Assembly: GCA_963830565.1 (NCBI GenBank)
Contig: CAWHMO010000002.1
Span: 124,001-188,000, forward strand
Source of the DNA: DATFDN01 sp963830565
GTDB lineage: Bacteria; Pseudomonadota; Alphaproteobacteria; Acetobacterales; Acetobacteraceae
Direction of reading: 5' to 3'
DNA length: 64,000 nt
In this document: one piece after another, positions 53,764 to 63,338 of the stretch
How the letters are laid out: every line of letters begins with the position of its first letter
Numbering within the stretch: position 1 is the stretch's first letter
Program-made: the position numbers and the translations under genes
The notes under the pieces: generated by a model
The model's database searches: none
Seen by the model: the letters and a program-made list of their open reading frames with translations, nothing else
What the model was told of the DNA's origin: nothing

Positions 53764-54570
53764 ATGCTCGACTTGACCGGCAAGGTCGCGATCATCACCG
53801 GTGCAGGCTCGGTCGGCCCTGGCTGGGGCAACGGCAAGGCGACTTCGGTGCTGCTCGCGCGGCAAGGCGCCTCGGTGTTCCTGGTGGACGTCAACAGTGC
53901 GGCCGCCGAGGAGACGCATCGCGTCGTCACGGACGAGGGCGGCACCAGCGCGGTGCATCGCTGCGACATGCTGGCCGCGGCCGAGGTCGAGGCGATGGCG
54001 CGGGCCTGCCTCGATCGCTTCAAGCGGATCGACGTGCTGGTGAACAATGTCGGCGGCTCGGCCCCGGGCGATGCGGTGACGATGGACGAGGAGGTCTGGG
54101 ACCGGCAGATCGATTTCAACCTGAAGACCGCCTTTCTCGGCTGCAAATACGTGCTTCCGGCCATGGAACGGCAGGGCGGCGGCGCGGTGGTGAATGTCAG
54201 CTCGGTCGCCGGCCTGCGCAACGATGGGCACGGCGGGCGCACTCATGTCGCCTACAGCGCGTCCAAGGCGGCGGTGATCCAGTTCAGCCGCTCGACCGCC
54301 GGGGCGTTCGTCAAGAAGGGCATCCGCGTCAACACCGTCGTCCCCGGCCTGATGCACACGCCGCTGGTCGAGCAGCGCCTGGCCAAGACCGTCGCCGGGG
54401 GCGATGCCGCGTCGCTGATCGAAAGCCGCAACGCGCGCTGCCCGATGGGGCGGATGGGCACCGGCTGGGACGTGGCGAACGCCGTGCTGTTCCTGGCCTC
54501 CGACGAGGCCGGCTACATAACCGGCACCGAGATCGTGGTCGATGGCGGGCTGATCCTGGCCTCGCCCTGA
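53764..54570 (+). CDS. SDR family oxidoreductase
   Basis: 268 aa from the ATG at 53764 with a GGGAGGG site. Rossmann motif TGAGSVGPGWGNGKA is longer than the usual TGxxxGxG. NNVGGSAPG, VVNVSSVAG and YSASKAA are typical. It ends GYITGTEIVVDGG. Part of an apparent operon with the LIV transporter and the following three enzymes. The substrate is unknown but probably a cyclic alcohol or ketone. Confidence 0.88.
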   Translation: MLDLTGKVAIITGAGSVGPGWGNGKATSVLLARQGASVFLVDVNSAAAEETHRVVTDEGGTSAVHRCDMLAAAEVEAMARACLDRFKRIDVLVNNVGGSAPGDAVTMDEEVWDRQIDFNLKTAFLGCKYVLPAMERQGGGAVVNVSSVAGLRNDGHGGRTHVAYSASKAAVIQFSRSTAGAFVKKGIRVNTVVPGLMHTPLVEQRLAKTVAGGDAASLIESRNARCPMGRMGTGWDVANAVLFLASDEAGYITGTEIVVDGGLILASP

Positions 54571-54585
54571 AACGGAGGACAGGCC

Positions 54586-55165
54586 ATGGCCGAGACGCGC
54601 TTTCCCGAACTCACCCCCGAGACGATGACCCCGGAGCAGCGCCGTGTCGCCGAGGCAATCCAGTCCGGCCCACGCGGGTCGGGGCTGCGCGGCCCGTTCA
54701 ACGCCCTGCTGCGCAGCCCCGAGCTGGCCGACGCGGTGCAGAAGGTGGGCGAGGTCATCCGCTTCAAAAGCTCGATCCCGGCGCGGCTGAACGAGCTGGC
54801 CATCATCATCACCGGCCGCAAGTGGATGGCGCAGGTCCGAGTTCTACGCCCACCGCCAGCTCGGTCTGAAGGCCGGAATGCGCCCCGAGATGGCCGATGC
54901 GGTGGCCGAGGGAAAGCGGCCGGAGGGGATGCAGCCGGACGAGGCGGACGTGTACGACTTCGCCACCGAGTTGCTGAACTTTGGCGGGGTCAGTGATGCC
55001 ATCTATGGGCGCGCGCTTGCCCGGTTCGGGGAGCGAGGCGTGATCGATCTGGTCGGTGCCTGCGGCTATTACAGCCTGGTTTCGCTGGTGCTGAACGTGG
55101 CCCAGGTGCCGTTGCCGCCGGGCGAGACGCCGCCGCTCAAGGAACTGTCGGGAGGCGAGCGATGA
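54586..55165 (+). pseudogene. Carboxymuconolactone decarboxylase-family protein, one-base frameshift
   Basis: CMD/AhpD-like helical protein. The first frame shows LRGPFNALLRSPELADAVQK and LNELAIIITGRKWMAQ. At about 54838 an extra C (CAGGTCCGAGTTCTACGCC) breaks the conserved VEFYAHRQLGLKAG. The second frame then continues PEMADAVAEGKRPEGMQPDE and ends KELSGGER, overlapping the LLM start. No CxxC redox pair is present, so a decarboxylase-like or unknown role is more likely than peroxidase reductase. Confidence 0.83.
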
Positions 55166-56040
55166 AGTTCGGCCTGCGCTACGTCAACACCGGCCGCTAC
55201 ACCGATCCGAAGCAGGCTATCGCGCTGTTGCAGGCCGCCGAGGAAGCCGGGTTCGAGTCCGCCTGGACCGTCGAGCACATCGTGGTGCCCGAGGGCTACC
55301 AGTCGGCCTATCCCTACTCCTCCACCGGGCGGATGCCGGGCAAGGAGTGGGAATTCGCGCTGCCCGACGCGCTGACGTGGATGGCCTATGTCGCCGCCGC
55401 GACCTCGCGGATCAAGCTCGCCACGGGGGTCATCATCCTGCCCGAGCACAACCCGGTGCTGTGCGCCAAGCAGGTCGCAACGCTCGATCACATGTCGGGC
55501 GGGCGCGTGATCCTCGGCGTCGGGGTAGGCTGGCTGAAGGAGGAATTCGACGCGCTCGGCGTGCCGTTCGAATCGCGCGGGCGCATGACCGACGAATACA
55601 TCGCCGCGATGCGCGAGCTGTGGACATCGGACCAGCCCAGCTTCGCCGGCGAGTTCGTCCGCTTCGAGAAGGCTCATATGCGCCCCAAGCCGGCGCAGGG
55701 CACCGTCCCCATTGTCATCGGCGGCCATACCAAGGCCGCTGCCCGACGTGCCGGGCGCCTCGGCGATGGGTTCTTCCCCGCGCGCGGCACCACGCCCGAG
55801 CTGCTCGACCTGGTGCGCCAGACCGCGCGCGAGCACGGCCGCGACCCGGGCGCGATCGAGATCACGGTCAGCGCACCCGACGACCTCGATACCCTCCCCG
55901 AATTGGCGCGCTCCGGTATCCATCGGGTGACGGTGCCGGTGATGGCCAATGCGGGACTGGCCAAGCGCATCGCCGGGCCGGAGGATCTGCTGGCCTGGCG
56001 CGAAGTGATCGAGCGATATAGGGCTGCGGGAGCTGCGTGA
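55162..56040 (+). CDS. LLM-class flavin-dependent oxidoreductase
   Basis: 292 aa luciferase-like monooxygenase (TIGR03619-like): MKFGLRYVNTGRYTDPKQAI, ATGVIILPEHNPVLCAKQVA, LDHMSGGRVILGVGVGWLKE and VPIVIGGHTKAAARRAGRLG. It uses FMN or F420. Overlaps the CMD stop by 4 nt and the TauD start by 1 nt, so translation is coupled across the three. Confidence 0.87.
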   Translation: MKFGLRYVNTGRYTDPKQAIALLQAAEEAGFESAWTVEHIVVPEGYQSAYPYSSTGRMPGKEWEFALPDALTWMAYVAAATSRIKLATGVIILPEHNPVLCAKQVATLDHMSGGRVILGVGVGWLKEEFDALGVPFESRGRMTDEYIAAMRELWTSDQPSFAGEFVRFEKAHMRPKPAQGTVPIVIGGHTKAAARRAGRLGDGFFPARGTTPELLDLVRQTAREHGRDPGAIEITVSAPDDLDTLPELARSGIHRVTVPVMANAGLAKRIAGPEDLLAWREVIERYRAAGAA

Positions 56041-56912
56041 TGGACACGCTGAACAGCCGCAGCGGGCCGCGCTACAAGCATAAAACCGATAAGGACGCGC
56101 CGTTCGAGACCATCGCGGTGGACAAGCTGACGCCGATCATCGGCGCGGAGATCGGCGGCGTCGATCTCGCCCGTTTTTCCAACCGGCAGATGGACGAAAT
56201 TCATCGCGCGCTCGCCGAGAACCTGGTGATCTTCTTCCGCGACCAGCACCTGAGCGAAGACCAGCACCTCGATTTCGGCCGGCGCTTCGGCGAGCTGCAC
56301 ATCCACCCGGCTGCCCCGCACGCTCCGGGCCATCCCGAGCTGATGATCATCCATGCCGACAAGGACAGCCCGCGCGCCAATGGCGAGGGCTGGCATTCCG
56401 ACGTGTCCTGCGACCCTGAGCCGCCGATGGGCAGCATCCTCTACATCCGTCAATGCCCGCCACGCGGCGGCGACACTCTGTTCGCCAACATGTACACGGC
56501 GTACGAGGCGCTTTCGGAGCGGATGAAGGCCTATCTCGCCGGCCTGACCGCGATCCATGACGGCGAGGACGTCTATCGCGGGCTCTACGCGGGCGTCGCC
56601 GATAAGCCGAGCTACCCGCGCGCCGAGCATCCGGTCGTGCGCACGCATCCCGTCACTGGTCGCAAGACGCTCTACGTGAACCGCGGCTTCACCCGTCGGA
56701 TCGTCGGCCTGCCGCTCGACGAGAGCCACGCCATCCTGGAGTATCTCTATCAGCACGCGGCCAATCCGCTGTTCCAGTGCCGCTTCCGCTGGCGCGAGAA
56801 CTCGATCGCGTTCTGGGATAATCGCTGCGCCCAGCACCGCGCGATGTGGGACTACTGGCCGCATACCCGTTCGGGCCACCGCGTGACGATCAAGGGGGAG
56901 CGGCCGGTTTAG
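56040..56912 (+). CDS. TauD/TfdA-family Fe(II)/2-oxoglutarate dioxygenase
   Basis: 290 aa from the ATG at 56040 within TGATG. A GTG 3 nt upstream is also possible. Fe-binding His-x-Asp in GWHSDVSCDPEPPMGS, the 2OG-binding region RGGDTLFANMYTAYEALS, and the distal His/Arg block DNRCAQHRAMWDYWPHTR. Substrate could be a sulfonate, carboxylate or aromatic ether. Its location points to a catabolic step. Confidence 0.88.
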   Translation: MDTLNSRSGPRYKHKTDKDAPFETIAVDKLTPIIGAEIGGVDLARFSNRQMDEIHRALAENLVIFFRDQHLSEDQHLDFGRRFGELHIHPAAPHAPGHPELMIIHADKDSPRANGEGWHSDVSCDPEPPMGSILYIRQCPPRGGDTLFANMYTAYEALSERMKAYLAGLTAIHDGEDVYRGLYAGVADKPSYPRAEHPVVRTHPVTGRKTLYVNRGFTRRIVGLPLDESHAILEYLYQHAANPLFQCRFRWRENSIAFWDNRCAQHRAMWDYWPHTRSGHRVTIKGERPV

Positions 56913-56970
56913 ACCACTTCCTCGCCCCCTCCGCCGCCGGTATGCTCGGCGCCAACCGGGGGAAGTCGTC

Positions 56971-58296
56971 ATGATCCGTCGCCGCCACCTGCTCCAGGCC
57001 TCTGCCGCCGTCCTGGCCACGCCCGCCATCGTGAGCCGGGCCAATGCGCAGTCGAAGTTCGACTGGAAGCAGTTCAAGGGCCAGCATATCGAAGTCAACT
57101 ACCAGCTCTCGCCGCGTGGCGACGTGGCGCGCGCGCACCTTAAGGAATTCGAGGCGCTTACCGGCATCACGGTGGGCTTCGAGCAAATTCCCGAACAGCA
57201 GCAGCGCCCGAAGGTGGCGCTGGAGATGGCGTCCGGCCGCCCAAGCTTCGACGTGGTCAATGTCGGGATGCACGTGCAGAAGCGGCTGATCGAGAAGGCG
57301 AAGTGGATGCAGGATCTGCGGCCGTACATCGACGATCCCTCCCTCACCTCCCCTGACTTCGACCAGGCCGATTTCAGCAAGCCCTCGATGGCGGTCGCCA
57401 CCGCCGAGGACGGCGGCATCAACGTCCTGCCCCTCAACCAGGACCTGTTCATCATCTTCTACAACCGGGACTTGCTGTCCGATAAAGGTTTCAACGGTCC
57501 GCCCAGGACCTTCGACGAGATGATGAGCATGGCGCACGCGCTAACCGACGCCTCGAAGGGCGTGTACGGGTTCGTCGGGCGCGGGCTGAAGAACGCCAAC
57601 GTCGTGCTGTACGACAGCATCCTGCTGGGCTGGGACCAGGAGACGGTCACGCCGGACGGCAAGAAGCTGCTGACCGACACGCCAGCGGCGATCGAGGCAG
57701 GGAAGTGGTACCAGAAGATCATGCGCGAGTGCGGCCCACCGGGCAGCGTCGGCTTCAACTGGAACGAGTGCCAGACCACGTTTGGCCAGGGCCGGGCCGC
57801 GATGTGGTGGGACGGCATCGGGTTCTCGGCGCCGCTGATCGATCCGACCAAATCGCGCGTCGTGGACAAGGTCGGCTTCGCGCCGGTCCCGGCCGGACCG
57901 AAGGCGCATAACTGCGCCACCTTCATCGACGGCATCGGCATCCCCGCGAAGGCGAAGAACAAGAAGGCGGCCTGGCTATTCGTGCAGTGGGTGACGGGCA
58001 AGCCGATGTTGACCGAGGTGCTGCGCACCGGCTCCGGCACGCCGGCACGGCTGTCGTGCTACGCGCGGCCCGATGTCATCAAGACCAGCAAATTCCCTAA
58101 GGAATGGTTCGATACGACCGAGGCCAGCCTGAAGATGGCCCGCTCCGGGCTTCCGGTCATCGTTCCGGTGACCGAGTTCCGCGACACGATTGGGGTCGCG
58201 CTGACTAACATCGTGCTCGGCGCCGATGTCGCGACCGAACTCAGGAACGCGACCGCTTCGTTCCAGCCGGTGCTCGACAAGTCGAACTCGGCTTGA
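56971..58296 (+). CDS. Extracellular solute-binding protein, family 1 (sugar-type ABC)
   Basis: 441 aa. The N-terminus MIRRRHLLQASAAVLATPAI resembles a Tat signal with cleavage after ANA. The body carries MalE/UgpB-type segments (DVVNVGMHVQKRLIEKAKWM, LNQDLFIIFYNRDLL, GRAAMWWDGIGFSAPL). It binds an as yet unidentified carbohydrate or polyol. Followed by two permease genes. No ATPase gene of this system is in the window. Confidence 0.9.
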   Translation: MIRRRHLLQASAAVLATPAIVSRANAQSKFDWKQFKGQHIEVNYQLSPRGDVARAHLKEFEALTGITVGFEQIPEQQQRPKVALEMASGRPSFDVVNVGMHVQKRLIEKAKWMQDLRPYIDDPSLTSPDFDQADFSKPSMAVATAEDGGINVLPLNQDLFIIFYNRDLLSDKGFNGPPRTFDEMMSMAHALTDASKGVYGFVGRGLKNANVVLYDSILLGWDQETVTPDGKKLLTDTPAAIEAGKWYQKIMRECGPPGSVGFNWNECQTTFGQGRAAMWWDGIGFSAPLIDPTKSRVVDKVGFAPVPAGPKAHNCATFIDGIGIPAKAKNKKAAWLFVQWVTGKPMLTEVLRTGSGTPARLSCYARPDVIKTSKFPKEWFDTTEASLKMARSGLPVIVPVTEFRDTIGVALTNIVLGADVATELRNATASFQPVLDKSNSA

Positions 58297-58297
58297 C

Positions 58298-59206
58298 GTG
58301 TCCGCAACCGCGAGAGCGGGCGCCCTTCCCGCTCGCCCCCGCGCCACCAACTACACGCGCAGATACTGGGCCTTCGTGGTCCCCGCCGCCGTCGTGGTGC
58401 TCGCGGTCATCGTCTTCCCCTGGGTATTCACGATCTTCATCTCGCTCAATCAGTGGGACCCTTCCGGCGGGATCACCTGGGCGGGCTTCGCCAACTACCG
58501 GCACCTCGGAACCGATCCGCGGTTCGGCTGGGCCGTGCTGCGAACGCTCTACTTCTCCGCCCTGGCGGTCGCGCTCCCGCTGGTCCTGGGAGTGGCGGCG
58601 GCTTTGTGCTTCCACCAGCGTTTTCCGCTGCGAGGCTTGGCGCGGACCATCTTCGTGCTGCCGATGATGGCCACACCCGTTGCCGTCTCGCTGGTCTGGT
58701 CGATGATGTTCCATCCCCAGCTCGGCGTGCTGAACTACATCCTGACCTCGATCGGCCTGCCGCCCTCCACCTGGACCTATGCTCCAGGGACCGTGATCCC
58801 AACCCTGGTCATGGTCGAGACCTGGCAGTGGACTCCGCTGGTCATGCTGATCGTGCTCGGCGGGCTCGCCAGCCTGCCGACCGATCCCTACGAGGCGGCT
58901 CGGCTGGACGGGGCCGGCCCGGTGCAGTGCTTCCGCCACATCACGTTACCGCTGATCTGGCCGTTCGTGGTCGTGGCCGGCGTGATCCGCACCATCGACG
59001 CGCTGAAGTCGTTCGACATTATCTATGTGATCACCGGCGGGGGTCCCGGCACATCGAGCGAGACCATCAACCTCTTCCTGTATCAGCAGGCCTTCGCCTT
59101 CTACCAGCTAGGCTACGCGGGCGCGGTCACGGTGGTATTCTTCGTGCTGATCGTCGCCGTCAGCCTGGTGCTGCTCGCGGTCCGCCAGCAGGCGCGATGG
59201 CAATGA
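58298..59206 (+). CDS. Sugar-type ABC transporter permease (MalF-like)
   Basis: 302 aa from the GTG at 58298, next to the preceding stop. Six transmembrane spans and the EAA loop region DPYEAARLDGAGPVQCFRHI, followed by TLPLIWPF. Pairs with the next permease. The first 25 residues are Ala/Arg-rich with low conservation. Overlaps the downstream start by 10 nt. Confidence 0.9.
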   Translation: MSATARAGALPARPRATNYTRRYWAFVVPAAVVVLAVIVFPWVFTIFISLNQWDPSGGITWAGFANYRHLGTDPRFGWAVLRTLYFSALAVALPLVLGVAAALCFHQRFPLRGLARTIFVLPMMATPVAVSLVWSMMFHPQLGVLNYILTSIGLPPSTWTYAPGTVIPTLVMVETWQWTPLVMLIVLGGLASLPTDPYEAARLDGAGPVQCFRHITLPLIWPFVVVAGVIRTIDALKSFDIIYVITGGGPGTSSETINLFLYQQAFAFYQLGYAGAVTVVFFVLIVAVSLVLLAVRQQARWQ

Positions 59207-60036
59207 GGCGCGGTCGGCTCCGCCGCGCCGCCGGCCGGGTCGGCCTCGGCCTGTCGGTCCTCGCGCTGGTCTCCCCGGCTGCGTTCGTCTTCCTGTGGAT
59301 GCTGTCCCTTTCGCTGAAGAACGAGGTGGACAACATGGCCTTTCCGCCGGTGTTCATCCCCAGGCCGCCGACGGTCGAGAATTTCGTGAAGGTGTTCACC
59401 GAAAACGATTTCCTCGGCTACACGGTCAACTCGGTCATCGTCTCGTTCAGCGCCACCGCGCTGGCGCTCGCGATTGGCGTGCCGGCCGGCTACGGCATCG
59501 CCAAGACCGGCGCGATGCGCGCGGCGATGCTGATTTTGATCGCCCGCCTGACGCCTGGCCTCTCCTACCTGATCCCGCTGTTCCTGGTGTTCCAGTGGAT
59601 CGGGCTGCTCGGCACGCTGGTGCCGATCGTCATCACCCATCTGGTCATCACCGTGCCGATCGTGGTCTGGATCATGATCGGATTCTTCGAGACGCTGCCG
59701 AGCGAACTGGAGGAGGCGGCGCTGGTCGACGGCGCGACGATCTGGCAGGCCTTCCGCCACGTCGCGCTGCCGCTGGCGCGTCCGGGAATCACGGTCGCCA
59801 CCATCCTGTCGTTCATTTTCAGTTGGAACAACTTCCTTTTCGGCGTGGTCCTGGCCGGGCGCACGACCCGGACGCTGCCAGTAGCCGTGTACAACGTGCT
59901 GACTTTCGAGCAGGTGAGCTGGGGCCCGTTGGCCGCCGCCGCTTTGGTGGTGACGGCCCCGGTGTTGTTGCTCACCCTACTGATGCAGAAGGAGATCGTG
60001 GCCGGTCTGACCGCGGGCGGGGTAAAGGGCGGGTAG
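59197..60036 (+). CDS. Sugar-type ABC transporter permease (MalG-like)
   Basis: 279 aa. Six spans, the EAA motif ELEEAALVDGATIWQAFRHV and a proline-containing VALPLARPGI. Together with the previous gene it forms the membrane domain. An ATPase (MalK/MsmK type) must be supplied in trans. It ends 21 nt before the convergent FAD monooxygenase stop. Confidence 0.9.
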   Translation: MAMRRGRLRRAAGRVGLGLSVLALVSPAAFVFLWMLSLSLKNEVDNMAFPPVFIPRPPTVENFVKVFTENDFLGYTVNSVIVSFSATALALAIGVPAGYGIAKTGAMRAAMLILIARLTPGLSYLIPLFLVFQWIGLLGTLVPIVITHLVITVPIVVWIMIGFFETLPSELEEAALVDGATIWQAFRHVALPLARPGITVATILSFIFSWNNFLFGVVLAGRTTRTLPVAVYNVLTFEQVSWGPLAAAALVVTAPVLLLTLLMQKEIVAGLTAGGVKGG

Positions 60037-60057
60037 TAACGACCGACCTTGCCATTA

Positions 60058-61248
60058 TCATTCCCGCTGTTTGGCGACCGCACCCAGCGCGTCGAACTCA
60101 TGGATCCAGCCGAAATCCTCGGGGAACCTGGACACCCTCTTGTCGCGCTGTTCCAAAGCTGGGCCGTCGGGTAGGTGGAGCAGAGCGTTCGTCACCCACG
60201 AGCTGCGCTGGATTATCCGCGTGCGCGCGCGCCGCAGCGCCTGGTAGTGACCCATCATGGCATCGAGATCGACCGACCTCGCGCCGGCAAGGAGTTCGGC
60301 CATGGTGATCGCGTCCTCGACCGTCGTATTCGCACCCTGGCCGTGGTGCGGCAGCATCGCATGCGCGGCGTCGCCCAGCAGCACCGCCCGGCCGCGATAC
60401 CACCGCAGCAGGGGGCGCGCGCCGAACAGCCCCCAACGGACCTTGTGCGGCACGGCGCCGACCATCTCAGTCACGGCTGGGTGCCAATGCTCGAAGGCGG
60501 CGATGGGCTCGTCCGGTTCGACCTCGGCCAGCCAAGCGTCCTCCCGCGGCCAGACCGACGGACCCTCGACGACGGCGAGAAAGTTGACGGCCTCGCCCGC
60601 GCCGCCGATCGCGTAATGCAGTAGGTGCGCGTTCGGACCCATCCAGAACTGGATGGCCTGAGGATCGGGGAGCGAGGGAAGCCGCTCGACGGGCACGATA
60701 CCGCGAAAGGCGCTGGTGCCCGAATATACCGTGCCCCCGTCGCCGGTCACCCACCGGCGAACGATCGAGCGCACGCCATCCGCTCCCACCACCAGGCCAG
60801 CCCGCTCGACGCGGCCATCGGCGAACTCGAGGCCGATCGTGTCGCCCTGATCGACGAGGTTGACCAGCCGGTGCCCGAAATGCAGCCCGGCGCCGCCTAG
60901 CGCGCCACTGAGGATGCGCTGTAGGTCGGCCCGGTGGATGCCGAAGTAGGGGGCGCCGAAGCGGTCCCGGTAACGGGAGTCCTTGCGCACGGGATGGGCC
61001 GCGATGCGATGCCCGTCTTGCCAGTTACGGTAGATCAGCTCGGTCGGTTCCGTCGAGACGACGGCGATTTCGTCGAGGACGCCCAGACGCCGCAGCTCTC
61101 GGGTCGCGTTGGCGGACAGCGCCACCGCTGCGCCGATCTCGGTCAGCTCAGGCGCCTGCTCGAAGACCTCCGCCGCGATACCGCGTTGCCGCAGGGCGAG
61201 GGCGAGCGTCAGGCCGCCGATGCCGCCGCCGACGATGGCTATCCGCAT
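60058..61248 (-). CDS. FAD-dependent aromatic monooxygenase (salicylate/3-hydroxybenzoate hydroxylase-like)
   Basis: 396 aa. FAD-binding MRIAIVGGGIGGLTLALALR, the DG motif LVVGADGVRSIVRRW and the GD motif RAVLLGDAAHAMLPHHGQGA are all present, typical of class A flavoprotein hydroxylases acting on phenolic acids. Start ATG at 61248. Convergent with the ABC permease and divergent from the APC permease. Specific substrate not determined. Confidence 0.9.
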   Translation of the reverse strand: MRIAIVGGGIGGLTLALALRQRGIAAEVFEQAPELTEIGAAVALSANATRELRRLGVLDEIAVVSTEPTELIYRNWQDGHRIAAHPVRKDSRYRDRFGAPYFGIHRADLQRILSGALGGAGLHFGHRLVNLVDQGDTIGLEFADGRVERAGLVVGADGVRSIVRRWVTGDGGTVYSGTSAFRGIVPVERLPSLPDPQAIQFWMGPNAHLLHYAIGGAGEAVNFLAVVEGPSVWPREDAWLAEVEPDEPIAAFEHWHPAVTEMVGAVPHKVRWGLFGARPLLRWYRGRAVLLGDAAHAMLPHHGQGANTTVEDAITMAELLAGARSVDLDAMMGHYQALRRARTRIIQRSSWVTNALLHLPDGPALEQRDKRVSRFPEDFGWIHEFDALGAVAKQRE

Positions 61249-61373
61249 CTGCTACCCTTGTGCGCTCATGGGGCACGCTAAATTTCGCGAACCAGTCCAG
61301 TCAAGGGCGCCGGCCGAATAGTTAAGATGTCAACGGCCCACGTCTGGCCAGAGTCGAACACTCACGAGGTCTC

Positions 61374-63314
61374 ATGTTCCTGATCAAACTGTTTCTCGGC
61401 CGCCCGTTGGCGAACAGGGAGGCCGAGGGCCGCAGGATCGGCGTGCTTGAAGGCCTGCCCGCGATGGGGCTCGATGGGCTCGGTTCCGCCGCTTACGGCC
61501 CGGAAGCCGCGCTCACCCTCCTCGTCCCACTCGGCGCCGCGGGCCTGGGCGCGATCGGCCCGATCACCTGGGTGATCCTGGTCCTGCTGGCCATTCTGTT
61601 CTTCTCCTATTGGCAGACCGTCGACGCCTATCCCAGCAACGGGGGTTCCTACACAGTCGCCAAGGAGAACCTCGGCACCAATACGGGCCTGCTCGCGGCC
61701 GCTGCGCTGATGGTGGACTACATGCTCAACGTCGCCGTCGGCATTTCCGCCGGCATCGGCGCGCTCACCTCGGCGGTCCCGGCGTTGCATCCCTACACAC
61801 TGCCGCTGTGCCTGGGCGTGCTCGCGCTCATCACCCTGGTCAACCTACGCGGCACGCGGGAGAGCGGCCTGGTGTTCGCGGGGCCTACCTACGTCTTCAT
61901 CGCGAGCCTGGGTTTCATCCTGATCGCGGGCGCCTGGAACGCCTGGACCAGCGGCGGCCATCCCACGCCGGTCCTGCCACCGCCCGCGATCCCGAACGGA
62001 ACCGAGGTGGTGACGATCTGGCTGCTGCTGCGCGCCTTCGCGGCTGGCTGTACCGCGATGACCGGCGTGGAGGCAGTCAGCAACGGCGTCAGCGCCTTCA
62101 AGGAGCCCCGCACCCGGCACGCGCACCGCACGCTGACGGCGATCGTCGTCGTCCTCGGGCTGCTGCTGCTCGGTATTGCCTATGTCGCCCGAGCCTACGG
62201 CGTCATGGCGATGGACGAGACCAAGGAAGGCTACCAAAGCGTCCTCTCGCAGCTCGTTGCTGCGGTGCACGGGCGGGGCTGGCTCTACTATGTCACCATC
62301 GGCAGCGTACTCGCCGTCCTGTGCCTGTCGGCCAACACCAGCTTCGTGGGTTTTCCCCGGCTGTGCCGGCAGGTGGCCCACGACGAGTTCCTGCCCAAGG
62401 CATTCACCTTGCCCGGAAGGCGGCTGGTCTACACCGCCGGCATCCTGTTCCTCGCGGCCGGCGCCGGGCTTCTGCTAGCCGCGTTCGGCGGCATTACCGA
62501 CCGGCTGATCCCCTTGTTCGCGGTCGGCGCCTTCCTGTCCTTCACATTGAGCCAGGCCGGCATGGCCATGCACTGGCGGCGCGAAGGCAAGGGGAGTGCC
62601 GATCGACTGCGGCTCGGGATCAACGGCGTCGGCGCGGTCGCGACCGGGACCGCGCTCGCCATCATCCTCGCTGCCAAGTTCACCGAGGGTGCTTGGCTGA
62701 CCATTGTCGTGATCCCGGCGACCCTGACGCTGCTCAAGGTGGTACACAGTTACTATGCCGGACTTGATCGCCTGCTCCTGCGCGGTAGCCAAGGACGGCT
62801 CGACCTGCGCGAGCACTCTCCTCCCCTGGTCGTCATCCCCGTCGGACGGTGGGACCGGATCAGCCAGAAGGCTGTGGCCTACGCGTTCCGGCTGTCTCCG
62901 GACATCACGGCGCTCCATTGCACCGATCTAGAAGGGCCGGACGCTGAGGAGCACGAGACCCGGATCCGTGGAGAATGGAGCCGCTATGTCGAGCAGCCGG
63001 CACGCGAAGCGGGCCTGTCGGTGCCGCGGCTGCTGGTCGTGCCCTCGCCCTACCGCAGCGTGCTGGGACCCTTGCTGCGGGTGATCGAGGAGCTGAGGCG
63101 CCAGCAGCCTGGCCGTTCCATTGCCGTCGTGTTGCCGAAGCTGGTCGAGGCGCGCTGGTGGGAGGCGCTGCTGCACACGCATCGCGAACGCCGGCTGCGT
63201 GCGACGTTGCTGCGCAACGGGGGACCGGACCTCGCCGTTGTCGGCGTACCTTGGCAGCTGGAGGCGCCCGCGCCGGAGCGGGTCTTGGCTGAAGAGGAGC
63301 CGGTGACCGCGTAA
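61374..63314 (+). CDS. APC-superfamily permease with cytoplasmic C-terminal domain (KimA-like)
   Basis: 646 aa from the ATG at 61374 with GAGG. About 12 transmembrane helices (LPAMGLDGLGSAAYGPEAAL, FFSYWQTVDAYPSNGGSYTV, GVEAVSNGVSAFKEP). From about 470 a soluble domain (PPLVVIPVGRWDRISQKAVA, LLVVPSPYRSVLGPLLRV) resembles a USP/adenylate-binding fold. This layout matches KimA-type potassium importers as well as amino acid permeases, so the substrate is undecided. No riboswitch-like leader was seen upstream. Confidence 0.82.
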   Translation: MFLIKLFLGRPLANREAEGRRIGVLEGLPAMGLDGLGSAAYGPEAALTLLVPLGAAGLGAIGPITWVILVLLAILFFSYWQTVDAYPSNGGSYTVAKENLGTNTGLLAAAALMVDYMLNVAVGISAGIGALTSAVPALHPYTLPLCLGVLALITLVNLRGTRESGLVFAGPTYVFIASLGFILIAGAWNAWTSGGHPTPVLPPPAIPNGTEVVTIWLLLRAFAAGCTAMTGVEAVSNGVSAFKEPRTRHAHRTLTAIVVVLGLLLLGIAYVARAYGVMAMDETKEGYQSVLSQLVAAVHGRGWLYYVTIGSVLAVLCLSANTSFVGFPRLCRQVAHDEFLPKAFTLPGRRLVYTAGILFLAAGAGLLLAAFGGITDRLIPLFAVGAFLSFTLSQAGMAMHWRREGKGSADRLRLGINGVGAVATGTALAIILAAKFTEGAWLTIVVIPATLTLLKVVHSYYAGLDRLLLRGSQGRLDLREHSPPLVVIPVGRWDRISQKAVAYAFRLSPDITALHCTDLEGPDAEEHETRIRGEWSRYVEQPAREAGLSVPRLLVVPSPYRSVLGPLLRVIEELRRQQPGRSIAVVLPKLVEARWWEALLHTHRERRLRATLLRNGGPDLAVVGVPWQLEAPAPERVLAEEEPVTA

Positions 63315-63338
63315 GACGAATGGCCGGCGGTCGCCCGC

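Noticed and set aside
61249..61373. Riboswitch ahead of the KimA-like permease
   Set aside because: Only about 125 nt without recognisable conserved elements; potassium-permease riboswitches of Firmicutes are not expected here.
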